Source of the DNA: Marinicauda salina
Lineage (GTDB): Bacteria; Pseudomonadota; Alphaproteobacteria; Caulobacterales; Maricaulaceae
Direction of reading: 5' to 3'
Assembly (NCBI RefSeq): GCF_003122085.1
Contig: NZ_QEXV01000007.1
Location: 62,001 to 126,000, forward strand
Length of the DNA: 64,000 nucleotides
The notes under the pieces are model-generated. The model ran no database searches. It was not told the DNA's origin and saw only the letters and a program-made list of their open reading frames with translations. The position numbers and the translations under genes were made by a program. Shown one piece after another: positions 41,150 through 49,952 of the stretch. The first letter of the stretch is position 1. Each line of letters opens with the position of its first letter.

Positions 41150-42241
41150 TCAGCCGGGCCGGCCGAGCCGCCTTATGCGCCGCCAGAAGCGGCGGCGCTC
41201 CGGGCGCGGCTGAGGCTTGAGATTGCGCACGAACTCCTCCGCGCAGGCCCGCCAGGAATAGCCCTCGGCGTAGCGCCGGCACTGTTCGCGATCGCAATTG
41301 AGCGCCTCGCGGCAGGCGACGGCGAGATCGGGATCGACCGCGCCCGCCCCGCTGCCCGGGATGATATCCTTGGGCCCGGGGGCGGGGTAGGCCGCGACCG
41401 GCGTGCCCGCGGCCATCGACTCCAGGATCACCAGCCCGAACGTGTCGGTGAAGCTGGGGAAGACCGTCAGATCGGCGTCGGCGAAGTGCTGCGCCAGCTC
41501 GTCGCCCGACTTCGAGCCGGTGAACACGGCGTCGGGATACTTCGCCTTGAGCTCCTCGAGCTGCGGGCCGGGGCCGACAACGACCTTGGTGCCCGGCAGG
41601 TCGGTCTTCAGGAAGGCCTCGATGTTCTTCTCGACCGCCACCCGGCCGACATAGGCGATCACGGGGCGTTCGAGATCCTTGTAGACGCCGCCGTCCTCGC
41701 TGCGCTTGGAGGGATGGAAGAGCTCGGTGTCCACGCCGCGCGCCCAGGGCGTGATGTTGTTGAAGCCGCGCTTGGTGAGCTCGTCGCGCATCGACTGGGT
41801 CGCCACCATCAGCCGGTTGCCCGAATTGTGGAAGCGCCGCATGAACCAGTAGCCCGCGCGGATCGGGATGAACGGGAAGCGCGCGTTGACGTACTCGGGA
41901 AACTTCGTGTGGTAGCTGGTCGTGAAGGGCAGCTTCCAGTTCAGGCAGATCTTGCGCGCCGCGTCGCCCAGCGTGCCTTCGGTGGCGATATGGATCGCCT
42001 CGGGTTCGAAAGCCTTGAAGCGGGCCTCGATCTCCTTCTTCGCCCCGATCGCCATCTTGATCTCGGGATAGGTCGGCATCGGAAACGTGCGGAAGCCCAG
42101 CCCGGGATGGATCACCTCGACCTCGTGACCCATGGCCCGGCATTCCTCGACGGTGCGCGACAGCGTGCGCACGACGCCGTTCACCTGGGGCTCCCAGGCG
42201 TCGGTCACCAGCATGATGCGCAGCGGCGCGCCGTCCTCCAT
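41150..42241 (-). CDS. GT4 glycosyltransferase (SqdX/MgtA-like)
   Basis: A 363-residue GT-B fold transferase. The N-terminal TDAWEPQVNGVVRTL is typical of the SqdX / alpha-mannosyltransferase group, with VAYVGRVAVEKNIEAF and the sugar-nucleotide-binding FPSFTDTFGLVILESMAAGTPV (E-x7-E type). Relatives glycosylate diacylglycerol or sulfoquinovosyl lipids. No lipid-remodelling partner or Pho box is adjacent, so a role in membrane lipid glycosylation is suggested only by family. Confidence 0.88.
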   Translation of the reverse strand: MEDGAPLRIMLVTDAWEPQVNGVVRTLSRTVEECRAMGHEVEVIHPGLGFRTFPMPTYPEIKMAIGAKKEIEARFKAFEPEAIHIATEGTLGDAARKICLNWKLPFTTSYHTKFPEYVNARFPFIPIRAGYWFMRRFHNSGNRLMVATQSMRDELTKRGFNNITPWARGVDTELFHPSKRSEDGGVYKDLERPVIAYVGRVAVEKNIEAFLKTDLPGTKVVVGPGPQLEELKAKYPDAVFTGSKSGDELAQHFADADLTVFPSFTDTFGLVILESMAAGTPVAAYPAPGPKDIIPGSGAGAVDPDLAVACREALNCDREQCRRYAEGYSWRACAEEFVRNLKPQPRPERRRFWRRIRRLGRPG

Positions 42242-42410
42242 GCGATATGCTCCCGTGGGTTCGTTCGATCGCGGGCGTCTTTAGCGTGTTTTGGCGCGGA
42301 GTCGAAGGGAGGCGCGCGGCATCGTCGCGCACAACGCTTGCGCGGGCGCGCATACGCGCTCATTTTCGGCTCGACTCACGCCCGCGCGGCGTTCCTTGAA
42401 GGTGCATTCC

Positions 42411-45400
42411 ATGCGCGACTACGCCGAAATCTCCATCGACTGGGACGCTCTCGACGACCTGAAATTCGCCGACGAACGCGACGCCGCACGCAGTCTCGAC
42501 GCCCGCGTCAGTCTCGACCCCGACGCGCGCAAGACCGTCGGCGAGGAAGCCGTCGATCTGGTCGAGCGCGCCCGGCAGTCGCGCCATCGCGGCGGGCTGA
42601 TGGAGGATTTCCTTCAGGAGTTCGGCCTGTCCAACAAGGAAGGCCTCGCCTTGATGTGCCTCGCCGAGGCGCTCTTGCGCGTGCCGGACTCCCAGACCGC
42701 CGACGATTTGATCGCCGAGAAGATCGGCTCGGGCGCCTGGGGCGAGCACGCCTGGAAGTCCGACAACTGGCTGGTCAACGCCTCCACTCTGGGGCTGATG
42801 CTCACCGGCTCGCTGATGGACGTCGAGGCCTCGGCCAAGCGCGACCCCGGCGGCTATTTCCGGCGCATGGCCGGCCGGATGGGCGAGCCGGTGATCCGCA
42901 CCGCGGTGCGCCGGGCGATGCGCATTCTCGGCGAGCAATTCGTGCTCGCCCGGTCGATGGACGCGGCGCTCAAGCGCGGTCGCGGCTGGAAGACCCCGCC
43001 GGGCCAGTTCCCGCTCTTCTCCTTCGACATGCTCGGCGAGGCGGCGCGCACGGCCGACGACGCGGCGCGCTATCACCGGCGCTATCTCGACGCCATCGCC
43101 GTGGCGGCGAAGAACCGCCAGGAGGGTCCCGTCGAGCGCGTCGACGGCGTGTCGGTCAAGCTCTCCGCGCTCCATCCGCGCTACCAGGCGGTCAAGGAAG
43201 ACCGGCTGATGGAGGAGCTCTATCCGCGTGTGCTCGAGCAGGCCGAGGCCGCAAGAGCGGCGGATATCGGCTTCTGCCTCGACGCCGAGGAGGCCGACCG
43301 GCTGGTCATCCAGATGAAGCTGCTCGAGCGGCTGTCGCGCGAGCCGTCGCTCAAGGACTGGCAGGGGCTCGGGCTGGCCGTGCAGGCCTATCAGAAGCGC
43401 TCCCTGGCGGTGATCGAGAAGCTGATCGCGCTCGGCCGCGAGATCGGCCGGCGCTTCATGGTCCGGCTGGTGAAGGGCGCCTACTGGGACACCGAGATCA
43501 AGTACGCCCACATGGCCGGCCAACCCGACTTCCCGGTCTGGTCGACCAAGCCGGCCACCGACATGAACTTCCTCGCCACCGCCGAGCTGATGCTCTCGGC
43601 GCCGGAGGCGATCTTCCCGCAATTCGCCACCCACAACGCCCACACGCTGTGCGCGGTGCGCGCGATCGCGGAGAAGGTCGGCAACGACGCCTGGGAGCTG
43701 CAGCGCCTCCACGGCATGGGCGAGCCGCTCTACAACGCCGCCGCCGAGGCCTTCGACGATCTCAAGCCGGTGCGCGTCTACGCGCCCGTGGGCAGCCACG
43801 AGGACCTGCTGCCCTATCTCGTCCGGCGTCTGCTGGAGAACGGGGCGAACACCTCGTTCGTCCATTCCTTCCTCGACCCCGACGTGCCCGCCGAGGAAGT
43901 CGCGCGCGGGCCGTTCGAGGGCGCGGCCTCGCTCGACCGGCATCCCTTCATCCCGGCGCCGCCGAAGCTCTACGGCGAGACCCGGCTCAACGCGGCCGGC
44001 ATCGACCTCACCCAGGAGAGCGTGCGCGCCCGGCTCGGCGCCGCCCAGAAGGACTTCGACGCCGCCGCGCCGCTGGCCGCCGGACCGATCATCGCCGGCG
44101 AGGCGAAGACGAAGGACGGAACCGAGCGCGTCAGCCCGGCCGATAGGGACTTCGTCGTGGCGAAAGTGCGCGACGCCGACGAGTCCGACATCGACGCCGC
44201 GTTCACGTCGGCCCGCGAGACCTTCGCCGACTGGCACACCCGCGGCGGCCAGGCGCGCGCCGAGGTGCTGCGCGCGATGGCGCACGCCCTCGAGGCCGAC
44301 GCCGACCGGCTGATCGCGCTGATGGCGCGCGAGACCGGCAAGGGGCTCGCCGACGGCGTCGCCGAGGTCCGCGAGGCGGTCGACTTCCTGCGCTACTACG
44401 CCGCCCGCGCCGAGGAGACGTTCGCCGGTCCGGTCCGCCTTCCGGGCCCGGCGGGCGAGACCAACCATATCGAGCTCAAGGGCCGCGGCGTCTTCGTGTG
44501 CATCAGCCCGTGGAACTTCCCGCTGGCGATCTTCACCGGCCAGCTCTCCGCTGCGCTGGCGGCGGGCAACTGCGTGCTCGCCAAGCCCGCCGAGCAGAGC
44601 CCGCTCATCGCCTTCGAGGCGGTCAAGCTGTTCCACAAGGCCGGCCTGCCGGAGGGCGCGCTGCACCTCGTGCCCGGCGACGGCCGGGTCGGCGGCGCGC
44701 TGACGCGGGATCCGCGCACCGACGGCGTGGCCTTCACCGGCTCGACCGAGGTCGCGCGCATCATCAACCGCACGCTGGCCGAACGCGACGGGCCGATCGC
44801 GCCGCTGATCGCCGAGACCGGCGGGCTCAACGGCATGTTCGTCGACACGTCCGCGCTGCGCGAACAGGTGTTCGACGACGCGATGCTCTCGGCCTTCGGC
44901 TCGGCCGGCCAGCGCTGCTCGGCGCTGCGCGTGATCCTCCTGCCCGAGGAGACCGCCGACCTTCTGATCGAGGGGCTCATCGGCGCGATGGACGAGCTTG
45001 CGCTGGGCGATCCGGCCGATCCCGCGACCGATATCGGCCCGGTGATCGACGCCGACGCCCACGAGATGCTGACCGATCACGTGAAGCGCATGGAGGCCGA
45101 GCAGACCGTGCTGCACCGCACGCCGCTGCCCGACGGCCTGGCGGGGAAGGGCTGGTTCTTCGCCCCGACCCTGGTCGAGCTCGATTCGCTCGATGCGATT
45201 CACGAAGAACGGTTCGGCCCGATTCTCCACGTCGTGCGCTACAGGCGCGGCAAGCTCGCCGAGACCGCGCAGAAGCTCGCCGACAAGCGCTACGGGCTGA
45301 CGCTGGGCGTGCACTCGCGGCTGGAGAGCTTCGCGCGGACGGTGCGCGACGCGGTGCCGGCGGGCAATGTCTACGTCAATCGCAACATGACCGGCGCGGT

Positions 45401-45554
45401 CGTGGGCGTGCAGCCGTTCGGCGGCGAGGGGCTGTCGGGCACCGGACCTAAGGCCGGCGGGCCGCACTACCTGCCGCGGTTTGCGACCGAGCGCGTGGTC
45501 ACCGTCAACATCGCCGCCCAGGGCGGCGACCCGGAGCTGCTGAACCTCGCGTGA
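42411..45554 (+). CDS. putA: Bifunctional proline dehydrogenase / glutamate-semialdehyde dehydrogenase
   Basis: A 1047-residue PutA. The N-terminal alpha-helical and FAD beta-barrel part (to about 520) has DGVSVKLSALHPRY, RFMVRLVKGAYWDTEIK and FATHNAHT. The dehydrogenase part (about 560-1030) has SPWNFPLAIFTGQ, the catalytic Cys in GSAGQRCSALRVI and EERFGPILHVVRY. It converts proline to glutamate with substrate channelling. The length and lack of a ribbon-helix-helix start mean it is the non-DNA-binding, shorter branch. The start at 42411 follows GAAGGTG. Monocistronic. Confidence 0.96.
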   Translation: MRDYAEISIDWDALDDLKFADERDAARSLDARVSLDPDARKTVGEEAVDLVERARQSRHRGGLMEDFLQEFGLSNKEGLALMCLAEALLRVPDSQTADDLIAEKIGSGAWGEHAWKSDNWLVNASTLGLMLTGSLMDVEASAKRDPGGYFRRMAGRMGEPVIRTAVRRAMRILGEQFVLARSMDAALKRGRGWKTPPGQFPLFSFDMLGEAARTADDAARYHRRYLDAIAVAAKNRQEGPVERVDGVSVKLSALHPRYQAVKEDRLMEELYPRVLEQAEAARAADIGFCLDAEEADRLVIQMKLLERLSREPSLKDWQGLGLAVQAYQKRSLAVIEKLIALGREIGRRFMVRLVKGAYWDTEIKYAHMAGQPDFPVWSTKPATDMNFLATAELMLSAPEAIFPQFATHNAHTLCAVRAIAEKVGNDAWELQRLHGMGEPLYNAAAEAFDDLKPVRVYAPVGSHEDLLPYLVRRLLENGANTSFVHSFLDPDVPAEEVARGPFEGAASLDRHPFIPAPPKLYGETRLNAAGIDLTQESVRARLGAAQKDFDAAAPLAAGPIIAGEAKTKDGTERVSPADRDFVVAKVRDADESDIDAAFTSARETFADWHTRGGQARAEVLRAMAHALEADADRLIALMARETGKGLADGVAEVREAVDFLRYYAARAEETFAGPVRLPGPAGETNHIELKGRGVFVCISPWNFPLAIFTGQLSAALAAGNCVLAKPAEQSPLIAFEAVKLFHKAGLPEGALHLVPGDGRVGGALTRDPRTDGVAFTGSTEVARIINRTLAERDGPIAPLIAETGGLNGMFVDTSALREQVFDDAMLSAFGSAGQRCSALRVILLPEETADLLIEGLIGAMDELALGDPADPATDIGPVIDADAHEMLTDHVKRMEAEQTVLHRTPLPDGLAGKGWFFAPTLVELDSLDAIHEERFGPILHVVRYRRGKLAETAQKLADKRYGLTLGVHSRLESFARTVRDAVPAGNVYVNRNMTGAVVGVQPFGGEGLSGTGPKAGGPHYLPRFATERVVTVNIAAQGGDPELLNLA

Positions 45555-45706
45555 GCCCCGGCGGCGACTTTCCACAACTGCGTGCCGACCGGCTGCGTTC
45601 GCACTCCTTAACGAGTCCGGGCGCGGAGCGATCCGTGTTAGGAAGTTGGTAACCAAAAAGTTCGGATTCCGGACCTGGAACCCGTTGACGGCCATGTGGT
45701 GCGCAA

Positions 45707-45755
45707 GCACTATATCTTGCGGTTTCGGAACGGAACCACACAGCATATATAGAAT
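45707..45755 (+). promoter_or_regulatory. Paired NrdR boxes upstream of nrdA
   Basis: Box 1 (45707-45722, core CTATATCTTG) matches the NrdR core CwATATaTwG at 9 of 10; box 2 (45740-45755, core GCATATATAG, flank ACA) at 8 of 10. Their centres are 33 bp apart, three helical turns, the normal spacing for NrdR. A TTGACG -35-like hexamer lies at 45685-45690, so the boxes overlap the expected promoter. They predict repression of the reductase when dATP is high. Confidence 0.75.
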
Positions 45756-45830
45756 TCAGACGGCAGCGCGCGGACTTGCGGTTCGCCGCAACGGGATCGC
45801 TCGCGCCGTCGCCAAGGGGAACGGTTCGCC

Positions 45831-47720
45831 ATGACGCCTTTCGACTCTGCTCAATCGGCCAGCCTCGCCGCGGACGCCGCCGCGGACACCGGACGCGCCC
45901 GCCGCGGCAAGCCGAAGGCGCATACGCTGCGCGTCGTCGAGAGCGTGCGCACGGATGCCGAGCGCGACGCGCTGCTGACCGATTTCGGCAAGAAGACGCT
46001 GTCGGACCGCTATCTCCTGCCCGGCGAGTCCTACCAGGACATGTTCGCGCGGGTCTCGACGGCCTACGCCGACGATATCGAGCACGCCCAGCGGCTCTAC
46101 GACTACATGTCGAAGCTCTGGTTCATGCCCGCCACGCCGGTGCTGTCCAACGGCGGCGCTGATCGCGGCCTGCCGATCTCGTGCTTCCTCAACTCGGTCT
46201 CGGATTCGCTCGACGACATCGTCGGCACCTGGACGGAGAATGTCTGGCTGGCGTCGAACGGCGGCGGCATCGGCACCTATTGGGGCAATGTCCGCTCGAT
46301 CGGCGAGCAGGTCGGCGAGAACGGCCAGACCTCGGGAATCATTCCCTTCATCCGGGTCATGGATTCGCTCACGCTCGCCATCTCGCAGGGCTCGCTCCGG
46401 CGCGGCTCGGCGGCGGTCTATCTCGACATCCACCACCCGGAGATCGAGGAGTTCCTCGAGATCCGCAAACCCTCGGGCGACTTCAATCGCAAGAGCCTCA
46501 ATCTCCACCACGGGCTCAACATCACCGACGAGTTCATGGACGCCGTCCGCGACGACGCCGAATTCGCCCTGCGCTCGCCGAAGACTGGCGAGGAGGTGCG
46601 CACCGTCAACGCGCGCAAGCTCTGGCAGAAGGTGCTCGAGCTGCGCCTGCAGACCGGCGAGCCCTACATCATCTTCTCCGACACGGTGAACAACGCGCTT
46701 CCTGCCCACCAGCGCAAGCTCGGCCTCAAGGTGCGCCAGTCGAACCTGTGTTCGGAGATCATGCTGCCGACCGGCGAGGACAATCTGGGCCGCGACCGCA
46801 CGGCGGTGTGCTGCCTGTCCTCGCTCAACGCCGAGAAGTTCTTCGAGTGGAGCGAGGACGAACGCTTCATCGGGGACATCTTCCGCTTCCTCGACAACGT
46901 GCTGCAGGACTTCATCGACCGGGCGCCGCCGGAGATGGAGCGTGCGGTCTACTCGGCGATGCGCGAACGCTCGGTGGGTCTCGGCCTGATGGGCTTCCAC
47001 TCCTTCCTGCAGTCTCTGCGCGTGCCGTTCGAGTCCGCCATGGCGGCGTCGTGGAACCGCAAGATGTTCAAGTATATCCGCCAGGAGGCCGACAAGGCCT
47101 CGGTGAAGCTCGCCGAGGAGCGCGGACCGTGTCCGGACGCCGAGGCGTCGGGGGTGAAGGCGCGCTTCTCCCACAAGCTCGCGATCGCGCCGACGGCGTC
47201 GATCTCGATCATCTGCGGGGGCACGAGCGCGGGCATCGAGCCGATCCCGGCCAATGTCTACACCCACAAGACGCTGTCGGGCTCGTTCACGGTCAAGAAT
47301 CCGCACCTCGAGCGCCTGCTCGAGGAGAAGGGCGAGAACACGCCGGCGGTCTGGGCCTCGATCCTCGAGAACGAGGGCTCGGTCCAGCATCTCGACTGCC
47401 TGGACGAGAACGAGAAGGACGTCTTCAAGACCGCCTTCGAGCTCGACCAGCGCTGGGTGATCGAGCACGCCGCCGACCGCACGCCCTATGTCTGCCAGTC
47501 GCAGTCGCTCAACATCTTCCTGCCGGGCGACGTCGATAAGTGGGACCTCCACATGCTGCACTGGACGGCGTGGGAGAAGGGCGTGAAGTCGCTCTATTAC
47601 TGCCGCTCGAAATCGGTGCAGCGCGCCGCCTACGCCGGCGCCGCGGACAAGTCCGACGCCGAGCGCTCGATGGAGGCCGCCGCGCGGACCGAATATGAGG
47701 AATGCCTGTCCTGCCAGTAG
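45831..47720 (+). CDS. nrdA: Class I ribonucleoside-diphosphate reductase alpha subunit
   Basis: A 629-residue reductase large subunit of the short alphaproteobacterial type. Active-site parts are PISCFLNSVSDSL (first redox Cys), SNLCSEIMLP (thiyl Cys and Glu), TAVCCLSSLN (partner Cys) and a C-terminal ECLSCQ tail for thioredoxin. The N-terminus is too short for an ATP-cone, so activity control by dATP through a cone is unlikely and NrdR control becomes important. The beta subunit gene nrdB is not adjacent. Start at 45831 with an AAGGGGA ribosome site. Confidence 0.95.
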   Translation: MTPFDSAQSASLAADAAADTGRARRGKPKAHTLRVVESVRTDAERDALLTDFGKKTLSDRYLLPGESYQDMFARVSTAYADDIEHAQRLYDYMSKLWFMPATPVLSNGGADRGLPISCFLNSVSDSLDDIVGTWTENVWLASNGGGIGTYWGNVRSIGEQVGENGQTSGIIPFIRVMDSLTLAISQGSLRRGSAAVYLDIHHPEIEEFLEIRKPSGDFNRKSLNLHHGLNITDEFMDAVRDDAEFALRSPKTGEEVRTVNARKLWQKVLELRLQTGEPYIIFSDTVNNALPAHQRKLGLKVRQSNLCSEIMLPTGEDNLGRDRTAVCCLSSLNAEKFFEWSEDERFIGDIFRFLDNVLQDFIDRAPPEMERAVYSAMRERSVGLGLMGFHSFLQSLRVPFESAMAASWNRKMFKYIRQEADKASVKLAEERGPCPDAEASGVKARFSHKLAIAPTASISIICGGTSAGIEPIPANVYTHKTLSGSFTVKNPHLERLLEEKGENTPAVWASILENEGSVQHLDCLDENEKDVFKTAFELDQRWVIEHAADRTPYVCQSQSLNIFLPGDVDKWDLHMLHWTAWEKGVKSLYYCRSKSVQRAAYAGAADKSDAERSMEAAARTEYEECLSCQ

Positions 47721-47725
47721 GCGCG

Positions 47726-48280
47726 TCAGCTTCCTGATCCGGGGTCCGGCGGCCCGACAGTGCGGAGCGGCCCCGTCCGGGAATCCGCGATGAGATCCGA
47801 GAAGCGGACGGCCTCGCGCCCGCCGACCCGGCTGGTCGGCCCGGCGCGCCCGGTGGACTCCGCCAGCGCCGCCCAGACCAGCTCCGTGCAGTAGAGAGCG
47901 TCGGCGTCCGAACTGTCATAGGCGTGGTCGAAGGGGACCGCCTCGCGCTCGAACGCCCGCACCGCCTCGACGAACGCCGCCAGCGCGTCCGGCGGCAGCG
48001 CCGGACGCAGGATCGAGATCCGTGAGCGCGATTCGATGAAGGCGTCCCAGGCGTCCGCGCGGACCCGCGCCTCGGCGCCGACCGCATCGGCGTGTACGAC
48101 CAGCGGGGCGCACGGGTCGTCCGAGGCGACGATCACGCCGACATGGCCGTACCCGGCCTCGGGATCGATGCGCGCGGCGAGTTCCCCGAGGAGCCCGCCG
48201 CGGGGTTCGAGCAGCACGATGTCGCCCGGCTGCGGCTGCGCGAGGGCCAGAAGCCCGGCGATCGCGGCGCAGGTCGGCAT
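47726..48280 (-). CDS. YiiX-like permuted NlpC/P60 cysteine hydrolase
   Basis: A 184-residue protein with the circularly permuted papain-like order of YiiX/YebB: PGDIVLLEPRGG first, then the His motif GYGHVGVIV, then FDHAYDSSDADALYCTELVWAAL with the catalytic Cys near residue 130. Such enzymes are amidases or lipid/peptidoglycan hydrolases of mostly unknown substrate. Its gene converges on nrdA with 5 bp between stops and lies 10 bp after a small lipoprotein gene in the same direction. Confidence 0.82.
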   Translation of the reverse strand: MPTCAAIAGLLALAQPQPGDIVLLEPRGGLLGELAARIDPEAGYGHVGVIVASDDPCAPLVVHADAVGAEARVRADAWDAFIESRSRISILRPALPPDALAAFVEAVRAFEREAVPFDHAYDSSDADALYCTELVWAALAESTGRAGPTSRVGGREAVRFSDLIADSRTGPLRTVGPPDPGSGS

Positions 48281-48290
48281 CGCCGGCCGG

Positions 48291-48596
48291 CTACTGGGCC
48301 ATTCCGCAGTTCTTCGCGGTCATGGTGACCGTCATCACGGTCTCCATGCCCAGTTCGTTCATCGCCTCGCCGCCCTGGCCGTCGCTTCGGGCGGCTTCCT
48401 CGATCGAATCCGCCACCGCCTCGAGGCTTTCATCGCTCAGCTCGGCGGCGAGCCCGTCCGACAGGCAGCGGCATTCCTCTTCGGAGGCGGTCTCATCCTG
48501 GGTGCACGCGGCGAAGATCCGGTCTTCCGGGGCGCGCGAGCACGCCGCCAGCGCCAGCATGGCGCCGGCGACCGTGAGAAACATCATACGTTGCAT
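48291..48596 (-). CDS. Small Cys-containing lipoprotein of unknown function
   Basis: A 101-residue protein with a lipoprotein signal (LALAAC), then a compact domain with four further cysteines (FAACTQDETASEEECRCLSDGL, KNCGM) that could form disulfides. Start at 48596 with AGGA upstream. It is 10 bp ahead of the YiiX-like gene, so the two probably form an operon at the cell envelope. No family name known. Confidence 0.7.
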   Translation of the reverse strand: MQRMMFLTVAGAMLALAACSRAPEDRIFAACTQDETASEEECRCLSDGLAAELSDESLEAVADSIEEAARSDGQGGEAMNELGMETVMTVTMTAKNCGMAQ

Positions 48597-48892
48597 GCGA
48601 AAGTCCTGTCCCTGGTTACCCTTGATCGACGCTACGCGCGCGCCGCGCATAGCGGCAGTATTTAAATATGAACGCAAGACGCCGCCAGCCGGCCGCGCCC
48701 CAGCGTCTCGCGCGCGCCGTCCGCCCGCGACGGGTTGCGGTCACGACCAGAAATAACCCTCGCTTGCGCGCGCGGCGCGAAGCCGGTAGCGTTTTGTCAA
48801 CGGACTCACGGCCTGATCCGCGTGAGGCGGGAACGGATCCGTGATAAGGTGTGATTTGTTGAGCGAGTGACTCGACATCCGGAGGCTACGCC

Positions 48893-49777
48893 ATGTCCTG
48901 TCCGGGACGCAGCGCCGCAGTGATCATCGCCGCATGGACCGCAGGCGCGGCCTGCGGAGCGGCGGCGTTCGGCCAGGAGCTGGCGGGCTCGTCGGATGTC
49001 AGGGAGATGATCCTGCGCCCGCTCGCCGACGAGTTCGCCGTCGAGCGTGGCGCGGCGCGCAATGTCCGCTTCACTCCGGAACCGGTGGTCGCGCCGGCGG
49101 ATGCGGCGGGCGACGCCGGCGCCTCGCGCTTCGCCCGGGCGGCGCTTTCCGCGCGATCCGCGCCGGGACTGCGCGAGAATCTGTCCGTCTTCACCGAGCG
49201 GAGCGCGACCCTGACCGAACTCGCCGACGGCGGACGCATCTCGGTCTCGGTTCTCGACGGCCGGCGTCCGAACGCCGCGCTGCTCGCGTTCAACGCCGAC
49301 TACGCCGAATCGGTGGGCTTTCCCCTGCAGGGACTGCGCGACCGACCGCGCCAGATGGCGGTGAGCTACGAGCGCAGCATCGACGCGCCGGGCGCCCTCG
49401 ACGGGCTCGACCTGGGCGTCCAGCCCCGCGCCGGCGTGAGCTTCGGCGCCGTCGGCACGGCGGCGAACGCCGGCGCCACGGTGCGGATCGGCCAGTATGT
49501 CAGCGAGATGTCCGAACGACCGCGCTGGTGGCTGTTCGCCGGCGCCGATCGCGAAGCCCTCCTCTACGACCCGTCCGCGGGCTTCACGCTGCGCCGCTCG
49601 TTCGCGTTCGAGCCCTACGCCATGGTCGGCGACGCCCAGGCCGGGGTGGCGATGAAGTTCGGCCCGGCCGACTTGTCGCTGGCCTATGTGCAGCGCGAGA
49701 CGACCTACTCCACGCCCGTCCGGTCCTGGGATACGACCGAGGACTTCGCCGCCTTCTCGCTGACGCTGCGGCGCTAG
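48893..49777 (+). CDS. Outer-membrane beta-barrel-like protein, possibly LpxR-related
   Basis: A 294-residue exported protein: signal peptide (to about 28), Ala-rich spacer, then a C-terminal half of amphipathic beta strands with RPRWWLFAGADREALLYDPSAGF and RRSFAFEPYAMVGDAQAGVAMKFGPADLSLAYVQRETTYSTP, ending in an ALTLRR-like strand. The tail resembles the last strands of LpxR/DUF2219 outer-membrane lipid A deacylases, but the catalytic region is not recognisable, so this is a weak suggestion. CGGAGG Shine-Dalgarno upstream of 48893. Single gene. Confidence 0.65.
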   Translation: MSCPGRSAAVIIAAWTAGAACGAAAFGQELAGSSDVREMILRPLADEFAVERGAARNVRFTPEPVVAPADAAGDAGASRFARAALSARSAPGLRENLSVFTERSATLTELADGGRISVSVLDGRRPNAALLAFNADYAESVGFPLQGLRDRPRQMAVSYERSIDAPGALDGLDLGVQPRAGVSFGAVGTAANAGATVRIGQYVSEMSERPRWWLFAGADREALLYDPSAGFTLRRSFAFEPYAMVGDAQAGVAMKFGPADLSLAYVQRETTYSTPVRSWDTTEDFAAFSLTLRR

Positions 49778-49952
49778 GGGCTTTCCGAGCGCCCGTGGGA
49801 GGCGGCCCGGCTTCGCCACGGCGCGCGCCATTCGGACGCGGCCGGCTTCCGGCCTCGGCGCATTTCAAGTAAGTTAACAAGGCGTAAATGCGCGGGAACC
49901 ACTCGCGCGATGCGGCGGTTGATCTCCGGATCCTGTGATCGGGAGGATGGAC

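Noticed and set aside
48893-49777. Firm assignment as LpxR lipid A deacylase
   Set aside because: Only the last strands resemble that family and the catalytic region is not visible.
49874-49888. CtrA-binding site TTAA-N7-TAAA before the cfa-like gene
   Set aside because: Second half is imperfect and such AT words occur by chance; mentioned only as a weak possibility.
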